A DNA stretch of 64,000 bases from Pararhizobium sp. (GCA_017794825.1 CP051237.1:3616501-3680500); one strand, 5' to 3'. Counted from the stretch's first letter, positions 36,102 through 45,507 are shown. The notes: generated by a model from the letters alone, not told the origin. Numbers and translations are program-made.

Positions 36102-37226
36102 ATGCTGGACCCGATCATCGCCTTTTTCGAGCGCATCTTTCACTGGATAGGACATGGAATCGGCCTGTTGGTCGCCTGGATCGTCTGGCCGTTTCTGCTG
36201 CTTGGACGCTGGTATCGCCGCAGGGGATTCATATTGAGAGCCGTGATCGGCGTTTTCGTTCTGGGTTTCTTCTTGCTCTATGGCCTGTTTTTCTGGAATG
36301 CGTTGTGGATCAGGAACTTCAATCCGGAATACGCCGCGGCATACGATCAGGACCGGTTGCAAATGCAGGCCGGCGAGCAGACATCCATCGAGAACAGCGC
36401 CCAAACCACCCGGACGTGCAACCGGTCGGCGATCGTCGATGTGCTGGCCGAACTGATCGATTTCAACGTCAACCAGAACGGCTGGATGTCGTCGATGGTG
36501 CTCTACAAGCTGGGATTCTTCGGTCTGGACTGGGATGCGACGCCCTTCCTCGACAACAAGGCGTCTTTCCAGCGCGGCGCCCAGCAGGCCGTGCAGCGCA
36601 CGGCCATCGAACTCGTCGATACGCTGGGCCGTGTTCGAGGCACGTCTGCGGCGGACGACGATCTCTCCCGCGCGCGTGGTCGTCTGCAATATGATGAATA
36701 TACCTGGTATTTCACCCTGTCTCCGCCATCGCCGATCCTGCCGACGCCGGACGCCTATCGCGAAGGCCGTGAACGTCTGCTGCGGTTCAACGACCGGCTG
36801 GAAAACTGCGACGCCGTCTTCGACGTCAGGGCCGACAATCTGATCCGCTTTCTGGATCGCATCGCCAGCGACATCGGATCGACGTCGGCGGCGCTGCGCG
36901 ACCGTTCCGACGCCTCGAACGCCGGATGGTTCGACACCCGAGCGGACAACCAGTTCTGGTACGCCTACGGGCAGCTTTACGCCTATTACGGCATCCTGAA
37001 GGCCGCGCATGCGGATTTCGCCGACATCATCGAATCGCGGCAACTGACCGACGTCTGGGACACGATGGAAGAGCAGCTTCGCGCCACGCTCGAACTCGAC
37101 CCGGTCATCGTATCCAACGGGCGTGAGGACGGCTGGATCATGCCGTCGCATCTCACAACCGTCGGGTTCTATCTGTTGCGGGTCCGCTCGAATCTTGTGG
37201 AGCTACGCTCGATCCTGGATCGGTAA
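36102..37226 (+). CDS. DUF2333 family inner-membrane protein
   Basis: The 374-residue protein has an N-terminal amphipathic/hydrophobic part (MLDPIIAFFERIFHWIGHGIGLLVAWIVWP) and one strong membrane helix at about 43-65 (AVIGVFVLGFFLLYGLFFW), followed by a periplasmic domain of about 300 residues. The phrases FNPEYAAAYD, TRTCNRSAIVDVLAELIDFNVNQNGWMSS and NQFWYAYGQLYAYYGILKAAHADFADIIE match the DUF2333 family as I remember it. It is the last gene of the five-gene operon and the only one with a membrane anchor, so it may tether the AAA/coiled-coil assembly to the inner membrane. Confidence 0.75.
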   Translation: MLDPIIAFFERIFHWIGHGIGLLVAWIVWPFLLLGRWYRRRGFILRAVIGVFVLGFFLLYGLFFWNALWIRNFNPEYAAAYDQDRLQMQAGEQTSIENSAQTTRTCNRSAIVDVLAELIDFNVNQNGWMSSMVLYKLGFFGLDWDATPFLDNKASFQRGAQQAVQRTAIELVDTLGRVRGTSAADDDLSRARGRLQYDEYTWYFTLSPPSPILPTPDAYREGRERLLRFNDRLENCDAVFDVRADNLIRFLDRIASDIGSTSAALRDRSDASNAGWFDTRADNQFWYAYGQLYAYYGILKAAHADFADIIESRQLTDVWDTMEEQLRATLELDPVIVSNGREDGWIMPSHLTTVGFYLLRVRSNLVELRSILDR

Positions 37227-37277
37227 CAGCCGACTGTTCAGATCACAGCGTCAATTCATATCATCCGTTTTGCCTGA

Positions 37278-37577
37278 TTAACGGTGTGGATCGTTGATCC
37301 AGTCTTCACGGGCATGGCGAATGCGGATGATCAAGATCTGTCGGCTCTCTTCAATCCGGTATATGATGATATGAGAGCCGTGCGGATGAACCCTGATAGA
37401 AGCAGGAGAGAGTTCTACGCGTTCTCTTGCCATGTGGGGATTGTCGGCCAGAATTTCGAAGGTGCGCACAAGCTCTTCGTGGTAAGATTCCGCCTGGGCT
37501 ATCCCGAAGCTCTGTGCGCCCTCAACATATATGTTGATAAAATCTTCCTCGGCCTTTCTTGTCAGTCTATAGGTCAT
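37278..37577 (-). CDS. parE: ParE-family toxin
   Basis: The 99-residue RelE/ParE-fold protein opens with YRLTRKAEEDFINIYVEGAQSFG and continues AESYHEELVRTFEILADNPHMARERVE. It closes with VHPHGSHIIIYRIEESRQILIIRIRHAREDW, the standard ParE order of two helices and a beta-sheet. ParE toxins inhibit DNA gyrase. It overlaps the antitoxin gene by 11 nt on the minus strand. The pair sits as a self-contained cassette between the AAA operon and putA. Confidence 0.9.
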   Translation of the reverse strand: MTYRLTRKAEEDFINIYVEGAQSFGIAQAESYHEELVRTFEILADNPHMARERVELSPASIRVHPHGSHIIIYRIEESRQILIIRIRHAREDWINDPHR

Positions 37578-37827
37578 TGCCTTCGGCGCTGACCCCTGCC
37601 TTCTGGCGGGCGAAGTCTAATATTTCCTCCATGCTGCGTGTTGACACGCCGCTCTCGAGACCTTCATCGACCAGTCGCTGCATCTCGACGATCCTGTTGT
37701 TGCGTTCCTGATCATGTCGGATCAGATCGCGCACATAATCGCTGGCATTGCTGTAGCGGCCAGTTTGAAGTTGAGTTTCAACCCATTCCTTCATGGGATC
37801 CGGCAGTGAAACATTCATGGTTGCCAT
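37567..37827 (-). CDS. parD: ParD-family antitoxin
   Basis: The 86-residue protein starts with a ribbon-helix-helix DNA-binding domain (MNVSLPDPMKEWVETQLQTGRYSNASDYVRDLIR, split here into strand and helices) and ends in a helical toxin-neutralising tail. Such antitoxins repress their own promoter. A 25-bp perfect palindrome lies 35 nt upstream of the ATG and is the obvious binding site. GAGG precedes the start codon by about 9 nt. Confidence 0.9.
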   Translation of the reverse strand: MATMNVSLPDPMKEWVETQLQTGRYSNASDYVRDLIRHDQERNNRIVEMQRLVDEGLESGVSTRSMEEILDFARQKAGVSAEGNDL

Positions 37828-37861
37828 TGGATGTTACCTCGCTTCATCTTGGATGATGACA

Positions 37862-37886
37862 TATTTTGACAAACTTTGTCAAAATA
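37862..37886. promoter_or_regulatory. 25-bp perfect palindrome, parDE operator
   Basis: The arm TATTTTGACAAA is followed by a central C and its exact complement, giving 12-bp arms. It contains TTGACA, usable as a -35 box in either direction, so bound ParD would block its own promoter. It is also in the divergent region shared with putA. Confidence 0.7.
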
Positions 37887-38034
37887 GCGAAGTGCGGGAT
37901 GATTGGAATTTATATGTTTTACAGTTCTCTATGTTATTTGCTTATTCCGGGAAAAAACGCGAAATTATTACTCATAATCGGTGATTATCTCCGCCATTTC
38001 CATCGTATCATTGCGGATATCACAGGAGTTCGCC

Positions 38035-41000
38035 ATGAATGCCCCGTTTTCCGATGATAGGTTGCGATTTTCCGCTCCCTATGCCGGCGATGACGATGAG
38101 TTGATCAAAGGATTTGCATCGCAGTTGCAATTTGACGTCGATCAGAACGCACGGATCGACGAGCGCGCAAGCCGCTACATTCGCGCCATTCGGGACAATT
38201 CCGGCTCGATCGGCGGCATCGAGGATTTCCTGCGAGAATACGGCTTGTCTACGCCCGAAGGGCTGGCGATGATGGTGCTGGCCGAGGCACTGCTACGGGT
38301 GCCCGACGCAAGAACCCAGGACCAGCTCATCGAGGACAAGCTGAAGGAAGGGCACTGGAGCGAGCATACGCCGCATGGGGAGACGTGGTTCGTTTCCGCG
38401 TCCGCCTGGGCGCTCGGCATGACGGCGCGTGTGATACGGCCGGGCCAGACGCCGGAATCGGTCATGCAGGGCGTCGTGCGCCGGCTCGGCATGCCGACGG
38501 TCCGCACGGCGACAAAACAGGCCATGCGGTTCCTCGGTTATCATTTCGTGCTCGGCGAAACCATCAAGGACGCCCTGGAGCGCGCGGCCAAGAACGAGCA
38601 GCGCGGCTATCGTCACTCCTTCGACATGCTGGGCGAGGGCGCGCGGACGGCCGAGGATGCGCGGCGTTACTTCAAGTCCTACGCCGATGCGATTCAAGCG
38701 ATCGGCAAGGCCGCCGGCAAGAAAACGCTGCCGGACCGAATGGGCATTTCGGTCAAACTCTCCGCGTTGCATCCGCGCTATCTTGCAACCCATCGCGACA
38801 GGGTCATGAAAGAACTGGCGCCCGATCTTCTGAAACTTGCGCAGATGGCGCGCGCGCACCAGCTCAATTTCACGGTCGACGCCGAGGAGGCGGATCGTCT
38901 TGAGTTGTCGCTCGACGTTATCGACGCCGTATTCTCCGATCCGTCGCTCGACGGGTGGGACGGTTTCGGCCTCGCGATCCAGGCCTATCAGAAGCGGGCG
39001 CCGCAGGTCATCGACCATATCGATGCGCTTTGCCGATCCACCGGCCGCCGAATGATGGTCCGTCTCGTCAAGGGCGCCTATTGGGATACGGAAATCAAAC
39101 GCGCGCAGGAGCGCGGGCTTGCGGACTATCCTGTCTTCACGCGGAAAGCCGCGACCGACGTCTGCTATCTGGCTTGCGCAAAACAATTGCTCGATGCAAG
39201 AGAGCGCATTTTTCCGCAGTTCGCGACACACAACGCCCTCACCGTGGCGACCATTCTGGAAATGGCCGGCGACGACCGCTCCGGCTTCGAGTTTCAGCGC
39301 CTGCACGGCATGGGCGAAGCCCTCTACAAGGCGGTTCAGAAGGACAGCGCCCCGGTCGCATGCCGGATATACGCCCCGGTCGGCGGCTATCGCGACCTGC
39401 TCGCCTATCTCGTAAGGCGCCTTCTCGAAAACGGGGCAAATTCGTCTTTCGTGACAATCGCCGGCGACAATAAAATTCCGGTTTCTGACCTTCTCAAACG
39501 GCCGGCCCTGATGCTGCAACTCGACAAGCGAAGCGCGCGTCATTCGCAGATCAATCTCCCGTGCGAAATCTATTCCGATCGCCGCAACTCGGAAGGCGTC
39601 GAATTCGGCCATCGCAGCGAACTCGACGCCTTGCTGAAAGGCATGAAGCAGGAAGGATCAGCGGTCGCCGCCGCGCCTCTCGCGCCCGGATTGAAGCCGT
39701 CGGGCAAGGAAACCGCCGTGGTGTCGCCAGCCGATCCGTCGGATCAGGTGGGCGCCGTCCGGTTCGCCGATCCGAAACACGTCGAACAGGCTATGAAAGC
39801 GGCGCGGAAGGGCTTTGCTTCCTGGTCGCGCCTTCCGGCTGAAAAACGTGCTGTTGCGCTGGAGAAGGCTGCTGACGCCCTTGAGGCCAGACGCGACCGG
39901 ATGATGAACCTGCTTGCCCGCGAAGCCGGCAAGACGCTGGATGACGGCATCGCCGAAATTCGCGAGGCCGTTGATTTCTGCCGCTACTATGCGAACCAGG
40001 CGCGGCGTCAATTCGGCAATCCGACCGTGATGCCCGGGCCAACGGGCGAGGAAAACCGCTATGGCTGGCGCGGCCGGGGCGTGTTCGCCTGTATCAGCCC
40101 GTGGAATTTCCCGCTCGCGATCTTCACGGGGCAAGTGACGGCGGCGTTGGCTGCGGGCAATGCGGTCATCGCCAAACCGGCCGAACAGACGCCGCTGATC
40201 GCCTACGAGATGGTTAGCATCCTGCATCAAGCTGGCGTTCCGGAAGACGCGCTTGTCTATCTGCCCGGGGCCGGGGATGTTGGCGCCGCCCTGACCGCGC
40301 ATCCGGAAATCGACGGCGTGGCCTTTACCGGTTCGACCGATACTGCGAGAGCGATCAACCGCAGCCTTGCCTCCAAGGACGGGCCGATCGTTCCGCTGAT
40401 CGCGGAAACCGGCGGGCTCAACGCCATGATTGTCGATGCGACAGCGTTGCCGGAGCAGGTGGCAGACGACGTTGTGATGTCGGCGTTCCGTTCCGCCGGT
40501 CAGCGCTGCTCGGCGTTGCGTATCCTCTTTCTTCAGGAGGACATCGCCGATTCCATGATCGCGATGATCGAAGGCGCGGCGAGGGAGCTGTCGATCGGCG
40601 ATCCGCAACTTGCCTCGACCGATATGGGGCCGATCATCGACGAGGTGCAACGCCGAATGCTTGCAGAGCACATCGCCGCGATGGAAAAATCGCAAACTGT
40701 GCGTTACGCCGGTGAAGCGCCGGAATCCGGCACGTTCTTCGCGCCGCACATCATCGAACTGGACAAGGCGTCGGCGCTGAAGGAGGAAGTCTTCGGTCCG
40801 GTCCTGCATGTAGTGCGCTGGAAATCGAAGGATCTCGACAAGGTTCTGAAGGACATCGGTTCGACCGGCTATGGCCTGACGCTTGGCGTCCATACGCGCA
40901 TCGAGGCAACGGTGGGCAAGGTTGTCTCGGCGCTCGACACCGGCAATATCTACGTCAACCGCAACACGATCGGCGCTGTGGTCGGCACGCAGCCTTTCGG

Positions 41001-41139
41001 CGGCTCCGGCCTGTCCGGAACGGGCTTCAAGGCGGGCGGCCCGCATTATCTCAGCCGCTTTGCGCAGGAGCAGGTTGTGTCAATCAACACGGCGGCGGCA
41101 GGCGGCAATGCGACTCTACTTGCGATCGGGGACGAATGA
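38035..41139 (+). CDS. putA: Bifunctional proline dehydrogenase / delta-1-pyrroline-5-carboxylate dehydrogenase
   Basis: The 1034-residue enzyme oxidises proline to glutamate. The N-terminal FAD barrel (to about 500) has ISVKLSALHPRY, FTVDAEEADRLELS, LVKGAYWDTEIKRAQ and RIYAPVGGYRDLLAYLVRRLLENGANSSFV (read in two segments). The C-terminal aldehyde dehydrogenase has WNFPLAIFTGQ, GFTGST-type VAFTGSTDTAR, the catalytic Glu at about 791 (AETGGLNA) and Cys at about 825 (SAGQRCSA). No ribbon-helix-helix domain precedes it, so it is the non-regulatory, short (type A) form. ATG 38035 follows CAGGAG; 18 further in-frame codons upstream are not family-like. The usual divergent Lrp-type regulator putR is missing, replaced by parDE. 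Confidence 0.94.
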   Translation: MNAPFSDDRLRFSAPYAGDDDELIKGFASQLQFDVDQNARIDERASRYIRAIRDNSGSIGGIEDFLREYGLSTPEGLAMMVLAEALLRVPDARTQDQLIEDKLKEGHWSEHTPHGETWFVSASAWALGMTARVIRPGQTPESVMQGVVRRLGMPTVRTATKQAMRFLGYHFVLGETIKDALERAAKNEQRGYRHSFDMLGEGARTAEDARRYFKSYADAIQAIGKAAGKKTLPDRMGISVKLSALHPRYLATHRDRVMKELAPDLLKLAQMARAHQLNFTVDAEEADRLELSLDVIDAVFSDPSLDGWDGFGLAIQAYQKRAPQVIDHIDALCRSTGRRMMVRLVKGAYWDTEIKRAQERGLADYPVFTRKAATDVCYLACAKQLLDARERIFPQFATHNALTVATILEMAGDDRSGFEFQRLHGMGEALYKAVQKDSAPVACRIYAPVGGYRDLLAYLVRRLLENGANSSFVTIAGDNKIPVSDLLKRPALMLQLDKRSARHSQINLPCEIYSDRRNSEGVEFGHRSELDALLKGMKQEGSAVAAAPLAPGLKPSGKETAVVSPADPSDQVGAVRFADPKHVEQAMKAARKGFASWSRLPAEKRAVALEKAADALEARRDRMMNLLAREAGKTLDDGIAEIREAVDFCRYYANQARRQFGNPTVMPGPTGEENRYGWRGRGVFACISPWNFPLAIFTGQVTAALAAGNAVIAKPAEQTPLIAYEMVSILHQAGVPEDALVYLPGAGDVGAALTAHPEIDGVAFTGSTDTARAINRSLASKDGPIVPLIAETGGLNAMIVDATALPEQVADDVVMSAFRSAGQRCSALRILFLQEDIADSMIAMIEGAARELSIGDPQLASTDMGPIIDEVQRRMLAEHIAAMEKSQTVRYAGEAPESGTFFAPHIIELDKASALKEEVFGPVLHVVRWKSKDLDKVLKDIGSTGYGLTLGVHTRIEATVGKVVSALDTGNIYVNRNTIGAVVGTQPFGGSGLSGTGFKAGGPHYLSRFAQEQVVSINTAAAGGNATLLAIGDE

Positions 41140-41226
41140 GCGGCTTGCGGGAAACTTGTCGCGAATAATGCAATTTTCGACTTTATTGGACCTGTAGGCG
41201 TTCGGGATTTCGGGCTCTAAATTGTG

Positions 41227-41250
41227 CTGCGGCTTTGAGGAAAGCCGCAG
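41227..41250 (+). promoter_or_regulatory. Perfect stem-loop in the fhs leader
   Basis: CTGCGGCTTT and AAAGCCGCAG form a perfect 10-bp stem with loop GAGG, ending about 9 nt before the GGGAGGA ribosome site of fhs. No U-run follows, so it is not a simple terminator. It may stabilise the mRNA or control translation. Confidence 0.5.
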
Positions 41251-41271
41251 TGTCTATCGGGAGGAACCTAA

Positions 41272-42951
41272 ATGGTTGAAGTCAAGTCCGACATCGAAAT
41301 CGCGCGCGGCGCTTCCAAAAAGCCGATCATGGAGGTCGGCGAGAAACTGGGCATTCCTGGCGAAAGCCTGCTGCCCTACGGGCATGACAAGGCGAAAGTC
41401 TCGGCCGAGTTCATCAAGTCGCTTGAGGGAAAGCCCGACGGCAAGCTGATCCTTGTGACTGCAATCAATCCAACCCCCGCCGGCGAAGGCAAGACGACGA
41501 CGACCGTGGGTCTCGGCGACGGTCTCAATCGCATCGGCAAGAAAGCCGTGATCTGCATCCGCGAGGCCTCGCTCGGCCCCTGCTTCGGGGTCAAGGGCGG
41601 CGCCGCCGGCGGCGGCTATGCGCAGGTGGTCCCGATGGAGGACATGAACCTGCATTTTACCGGCGACTTTCACGCGATCACCTCCGCGCATAATCTTCTG
41701 TCGGCGATGATCGACAACCATATCTACTGGGGCAACGAACTCGGCATCGACTTGCGCCGCGTCGCCTGGCGGCGAGTCATGGACATGAACGACCGGGCCT
41801 TGCGCGAGATCGTCTGTTCGCTCGGCGGCGTGACGAACGGGTTTCCGCGCGAAGCCGGTTTCGATATCACCGTCGCCTCGGAAGTCATGGCGATCCTGTG
41901 CCTTGCCACCGACCTGCGGGATCTCGAAAGAAGACTCGGCGACATCATCATCGGCTATCGACGCGACAAGACGCCAATTTTCTGCCGCGACATCAAGGCC
42001 GACGGCGCCATGGCCGTGCTGCTCAAGGACGCGATGCAGCCCAATCTCGTGCAGACGCTGGAGAACAATCCGGCTTTCGTGCATGGCGGCCCCTTCGCCA
42101 ATATCGCGCATGGCTGCAATTCGGTCGTCGCGACGACCACGGCCCTCAAGCTCGGCGACTACGTCGTTACCGAAGCCGGTTTCGGCGCTGATCTCGGTGC
42201 GGAGAAGTTCTTCGACATCAAGTGTCGCAAGGCGGGACTGAACCCCGCCGCCGCGGTGATTGTCGCAACCGTGCGCGCGATGAAAATGAACGGCGGCGTC
42301 AAGAAGGAGGATCTAGGCGCGGAGAATGTGGGTGCGGTCGTCAAGGGATGCGCCAATCTCGGCCGCCACGTCCAGAACGTGAAAAAATTCGGCGTCCCCG
42401 TGGTTGTCGCAATCAACCACTTCATCTCCGACACCGACGCTGAAATCCAGGCCGTCAAGGATTATGTCAAGACGCTCGGCACGGAGGCGGTTCTGTGCCG
42501 GCACTGGGCGGAGGGCTCGAAGGGCATCGAGGACCTGGCGCACAAGGTGGTGGCGCTGGCGGAATCCGGGAAATCCCAATTCGCCCCGCTCTATCCCGAC
42601 GACATGTCCCTGTTCGAGAAGATCGAAACGGTCGCCAAGGACATCTACCACGCTTCCGAGGTCATCGCCGACAAATCCGTGCGCGATCAACTCAGGCAAT
42701 GGGAAGAGCAGGGCTATGGCGACTTGCCGGTCTGCATGGCCAAGACTCAATATTCCTTCTCGACCGATCCCAATCTGCGCGGAGCGCCGACCGGTCACAC
42801 GGTTCCGGTGCGCGAGGTGAGGCTGTCGGCCGGCGCCGGGTTCATCGTTGTAATAACCGGGGCCATCATGACGATGCCGGGGCTGCCCCGCACGCCGTCA
42901 TCGGAACATATCCGCCTGAACGAGCAAGGCTTCATCGAAGGCCTGTTTTGA
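41272..42951 (+). CDS. fhs: Formate-tetrahydrofolate ligase
   Basis: The 559-residue enzyme joins formate to tetrahydrofolate with ATP, giving 10-formyl-THF for one-carbon metabolism. The ATP P-loop is [50 protein letters not shown] (in two runs) is the signature of the family. [20 protein letters not shown] and [15 protein letters not shown] are also diagnostic, and length matches (about 557). The gene is monocistronic with its own GGGAGGA ribosome site and a leader hairpin. The trpL attenuator follows 66 nt after its stop. Confidence 0.95.
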   Translation: MVEVKSDIEIARGASKKPIMEVGEKLGIPGESLLPYGHDKAKVSAEFIKSLEGKPDGKLILVTAINPTPAGEGKTTTTVGLGDGLNRIGKKAVICIREASLGPCFGVKGGAAGGGYAQVVPMEDMNLHFTGDFHAITSAHNLLSAMIDNHIYWGNELGIDLRRVAWRRVMDMNDRALREIVCSLGGVTNGFPREAGFDITVASEVMAILCLATDLRDLERRLGDIIIGYRRDKTPIFCRDIKADGAMAVLLKDAMQPNLVQTLENNPAFVHGGPFANIAHGCNSVVATTTALKLGDYVVTEAGFGADLGAEKFFDIKCRKAGLNPAAAVIVATVRAMKMNGGVKKEDLGAENVGAVVKGCANLGRHVQNVKKFGVPVVVAINHFISDTDAEIQAVKDYVKTLGTEAVLCRHWAEGSKGIEDLAHKVVALAESGKSQFAPLYPDDMSLFEKIETVAKDIYHASEVIADKSVRDQLRQWEEQGYGDLPVCMAKTQYSFSTDPNLRGAPTGHTVPVREVRLSAGAGFIVVITGAIMTMPGLPRTPSSEHIRLNEQGFIEGLF

Positions 42952-42982
42952 TTGCTTCATCTCAATTTGGCGCAATGCTATC

Positions 42983-43010
42983 TTGCATGGGGCCGCGCTT
43001 GGCGCTAACA
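42983..43010 (+). promoter_or_regulatory. Predicted promoter of trpL-trpE(G)
   Basis: TTGCAT at 42983-42988 and CTAACA at 43005-43010 are separated by 16 nt. Transcription would start about 7 nt further on, at or next to the A of the trpL start codon (43018). This fits a leaderless leader-peptide mRNA, as I recall for Sinorhizobium meliloti trpL. Confidence 0.5.
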
Positions 43011-43017
43011 AGTGGTT

Positions 43018-43062
43018 ATGAAAAACGCTCGTGACAACATGAACTGGTGGTGGGCTCGCTAA
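43018..43062 (+). CDS. trpL: Tryptophan operon leader peptide TrpL
   Basis: The 14-codon ORF encodes MKNARDNMNWWWAR with three consecutive Trp codons at 43045-43053. The length and the WWWAR ending match the rhizobial TrpL peptide. Ribosome stalling at the Trp codons controls an attenuator. Segment ACTGGT (43043-43048) can pair with ACCAGT (43074-43079), GCGGC (43065-43069) with GCCGC (43100-43104), and the last with the terminator arm. The standard 1:2, 2:3 and 3:4 alternatives are therefore all visible. No Shine-Dalgarno site precedes the ATG, consistent with leaderless translation. In S. meliloti the released leader RNA and peptide also act in trans. Confidence 0.93.
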   Translation: MKNARDNMNWWWAR

Positions 43063-43097
43063 AAGCGGCCGCGACCAGTCATGCGTGACGACAATGC

Positions 43098-43129
43098 AAG
43101 CCGCCGAGAACCAGTCCGGCGGCTTTTTT
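43098..43129 (+). terminator. trp attenuator terminator
   Basis: AAGCCGCCG (43098-43106) and CGGCGGCTT (43117-43125) form a perfect 9-bp stem with a 10-nt loop, directly followed by a T6 run. It lies 36 nt after the TrpL stop codon and 35 nt before trpE(G). Confidence 0.92.
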
Positions 43130-43164
43130 GTGCCGGGCAGTCGGCGAAACGGGGATCGTGACTG

Positions 43165-45339
43165 ATGATGGCAAAGAAAAACACTGAAGATTCCGAGGAA
43201 TTCACGACGCGCGGCGGGGTGTCGGTCAGCCGAACACGCCACGCGGTATCCTATACCACTGCGCTCGACGACTATATCGAGGGCCTCGACAGCCGGCGCG
43301 GCGCGGTCTTTTCTTCCAATTACGAATATCCCGGACGCTATACGCGCTGGGACACGGCGATCATCGATCCGCCCCTTTCGATCATTGCCAGGGGGCGCTC
43401 CATGCGGGTGGAGGCGCACAACGAACGCGGCGAGGCGCTGCTCGCCATCGTCGCGCGCCGTCTCGAGCGCGAAAAGGAGATCGAACTCGGACTGAAGCTC
43501 CAGCGTAGCCTCGAACTGACCGTGCTCATGCCGAAGGGATCCTTCTCGGAGGAGCGCCGGTCGAAAGTTCCGACGGTTTTTACGCCGCTGCGCGCCATCA
43601 TCGACCTGTTCTTCAATGAGGACGACGACAATCTCGGCCTCTTCGGCGCATTCGGCTACGACCTGGCCCTGCAGTTCGACAGCGTTGACCTGCATCTCAA
43701 ACGCCCGGAAGACCAGCGCGACCTGGTGCTTTACCTGCCGGACGAGATCCTTGTCGTCGACCATTATTCGGCAAAGGCCTGGGTCGACCGTTACGAGTTC
43801 TCGCGACGGGACCACACGACTGTCGGCAAGTCGGCGGAGACCGACGCCACGCCGTTCGAGATGGCCGAACATACGCCGCCTCGCGGTGATCACGAGCCCG
43901 GCGAATATGCGCGGCTCGTGCGCAAGGCCAAGGAGAAATTCCAGCGCGGCGACCTGTTCGAGGTGGTTCCGGGTCAGGTGTTCTACGAACGATGCGTCAG
44001 CCCGCCATCGGCGATTTCACGGCGTCTGAAGGAAACCAATCCGTCGCCCTACTCCTTTTTCATCAATCTCGGCGAGCGGGAATACCTCGTGGGCGCATCG
44101 CCCGAAATGTTTGTGCGCGTCAACGGTCGGCGGGTCGAGACCTGCCCGATTTCAGGGACGATAAAGCGTGGAGAGGACGCGATCGCGGACTCGCAGCAGA
44201 TCCTCAAGCTGCTCAATTCGAAAAAGGACGAATCGGAACTGACGATGTGTTCCGACGTCGACCGCAACGACAAGAGCCGCGTCTGCGAACCGGGCACCGT
44301 GCGCGTCATCGGACGACGTCAGATCGAAATGTATTCGCGTCTGATCCATACGGTCGATCATATTGAAGGACGACTTGCCGACGGCATGGACGCTTTCGAC
44401 GCCTTTCTCAGCCACGCCTGGGCGGTGACCGTCACAGGGGCGCCGAAGCTGTGGGCCATGCGCTTCATCGAGGAAAACGAGAAGAGCACGCGGGCCTGGT
44501 ATGGCGGCGCGATCGGCATGGTCGGCTTCAACGGCGACATGAACACCGGACTGACGCTCAGAACGATCCGCATCAAGGACGGCATCGCGGAGGTGCGGGC
44601 AGGGGCGACGCTGCTTTACGATTCCGATCCGGACGAGGAAGAGGCGGAAACGGAACTCAAGGCCTCGGCCATGCTCTCCGCGATCCGGGAGGCAGGCAAG
44701 GCGAACGATGTCGCGTCCACGCGCTCCGCCGCAAGGGTTGGAGACGGCGTCAGCATCCTGCTCGTCGATCATGAGGATTCTTTCGTCCACACGCTCGCCA
44801 ACTATTTCCGGCAGACCGGCGCAAAGGTAACTACGATGCGGTCGCCGATATCGGACGCGGTTTTCGACGAGGTCAATCCGGATCTCGTCGTGCTTTCGCC
44901 GGGGCCGGGTTCGCCGAAGGATTTCGACTGCAAGGCGACGATCAAGAAAGCGCGCAGCCGCGACCTGCCGATCTTCGGCGTCTGTCTCGGACTGCAGGCG
45001 CTGACGGAAGCCTATGGCGGGGATCTTCGGACGCTCGCCATTCCGATGCATGGCAAGCCGTCGCGGGTGCGCGTTACCGAACCCGGTCTGGTCTTTTCCG
45101 GCCTGGGCAATTCCGTCACCGTCGGTCGTTACCATTCGATATTCGCCGATCCCGCGACCCTTTCGCGGGATTTCATCATCACGGCGGAAGCAGAGGACGG
45201 AACGATCATGGCGATCGAGCATCAAAGCGAACCCGTGGCGGCCGTTCAGTTCCATCCCGAATCCATCATGTCTCTCGGCCAGGACGCCGGAATGCGCATG
45301 ATCGAGAATGTAGTGGCGCATCTCGCCCGGCGCGCCTGA
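43165..45339 (+). CDS. trpE(G): Fused anthranilate synthase TrpE(G)
   Basis: The 724-residue protein joins both anthranilate synthase components, converting chorismate and glutamine to anthranilate for tryptophan synthesis. The chorismate-binding part includes [25 protein letters not shown] [31 protein letters not shown]-equivalent [22 protein letters not shown] and [11 protein letters not shown]. The glutamine amidotransferase part starts near residue 530 ([18 protein letters not shown]), with the nucleophile in FGVCLGLQA (C607) and the His-Glu pair in QFHPESIMS (H697, E699). The fusion is typical of Rhizobiales. Controlled by the trpL attenuator immediately upstream. Confidence 0.95.
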   Translation: MMAKKNTEDSEEFTTRGGVSVSRTRHAVSYTTALDDYIEGLDSRRGAVFSSNYEYPGRYTRWDTAIIDPPLSIIARGRSMRVEAHNERGEALLAIVARRLEREKEIELGLKLQRSLELTVLMPKGSFSEERRSKVPTVFTPLRAIIDLFFNEDDDNLGLFGAFGYDLALQFDSVDLHLKRPEDQRDLVLYLPDEILVVDHYSAKAWVDRYEFSRRDHTTVGKSAETDATPFEMAEHTPPRGDHEPGEYARLVRKAKEKFQRGDLFEVVPGQVFYERCVSPPSAISRRLKETNPSPYSFFINLGEREYLVGASPEMFVRVNGRRVETCPISGTIKRGEDAIADSQQILKLLNSKKDESELTMCSDVDRNDKSRVCEPGTVRVIGRRQIEMYSRLIHTVDHIEGRLADGMDAFDAFLSHAWAVTVTGAPKLWAMRFIEENEKSTRAWYGGAIGMVGFNGDMNTGLTLRTIRIKDGIAEVRAGATLLYDSDPDEEEAETELKASAMLSAIREAGKANDVASTRSAARVGDGVSILLVDHEDSFVHTLANYFRQTGAKVTTMRSPISDAVFDEVNPDLVVLSPGPGSPKDFDCKATIKKARSRDLPIFGVCLGLQALTEAYGGDLRTLAIPMHGKPSRVRVTEPGLVFSGLGNSVTVGRYHSIFADPATLSRDFIITAEAEDGTIMAIEHQSEPVAAVQFHPESIMSLGQDAGMRMIENVVAHLARRA

Positions 45340-45353
45340 CCGGGTGAAAAGGC

Positions 45354-45382
45354 TTGCCGAGCTTCGAGCGGGCGGTTATAAG
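45354..45382 (+). promoter_or_regulatory. Predicted promoter of leuL-leuA
   Basis: TTGCCG at 45354-45359 and TATAAG at 45377-45382 are separated by exactly 17 nt, a good sigma-70-type promoter. The leucine leader ATG (45390) begins 7 nt after the -10 box, where transcription should start. Confidence 0.65.
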
Positions 45383-45389
45383 TCCGCCC

Positions 45390-45506
45390 ATGTCGAAGAG
45401 CACGCTTGAAATTTTTGAAGATCTGAAGGTCGCGAGCACCCTGTGCGCGCCGGCCCTGTCCGTGCTTCTCCTTCTCGGCCTTACTGGCGATCGCCGGGCT
45501 CGTTGA
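45390..45506 (+). CDS. leuL: Leucine leader peptide upstream of leuA
   Basis: The 38-codon ORF contains 9 Leu codons, with the run LSVLLLLGLTGDRRAR at its end. CTT CTC CTT CTC (45465-45476) gives four consecutive Leu codons for stalling. No Shine-Dalgarno site precedes the ATG, which lies at the predicted transcription start. Leucine leader peptides upstream of leuA are known from comparative genomics in alphaproteobacteria. Low leucine would stall ribosomes here and raise leuA expression. The exact start codon is the least certain part. Confidence 0.75.
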   Translation: MSKSTLEIFEDLKVASTLCAPALSVLLLLGLTGDRRAR

Positions 45507-45507
45507 G

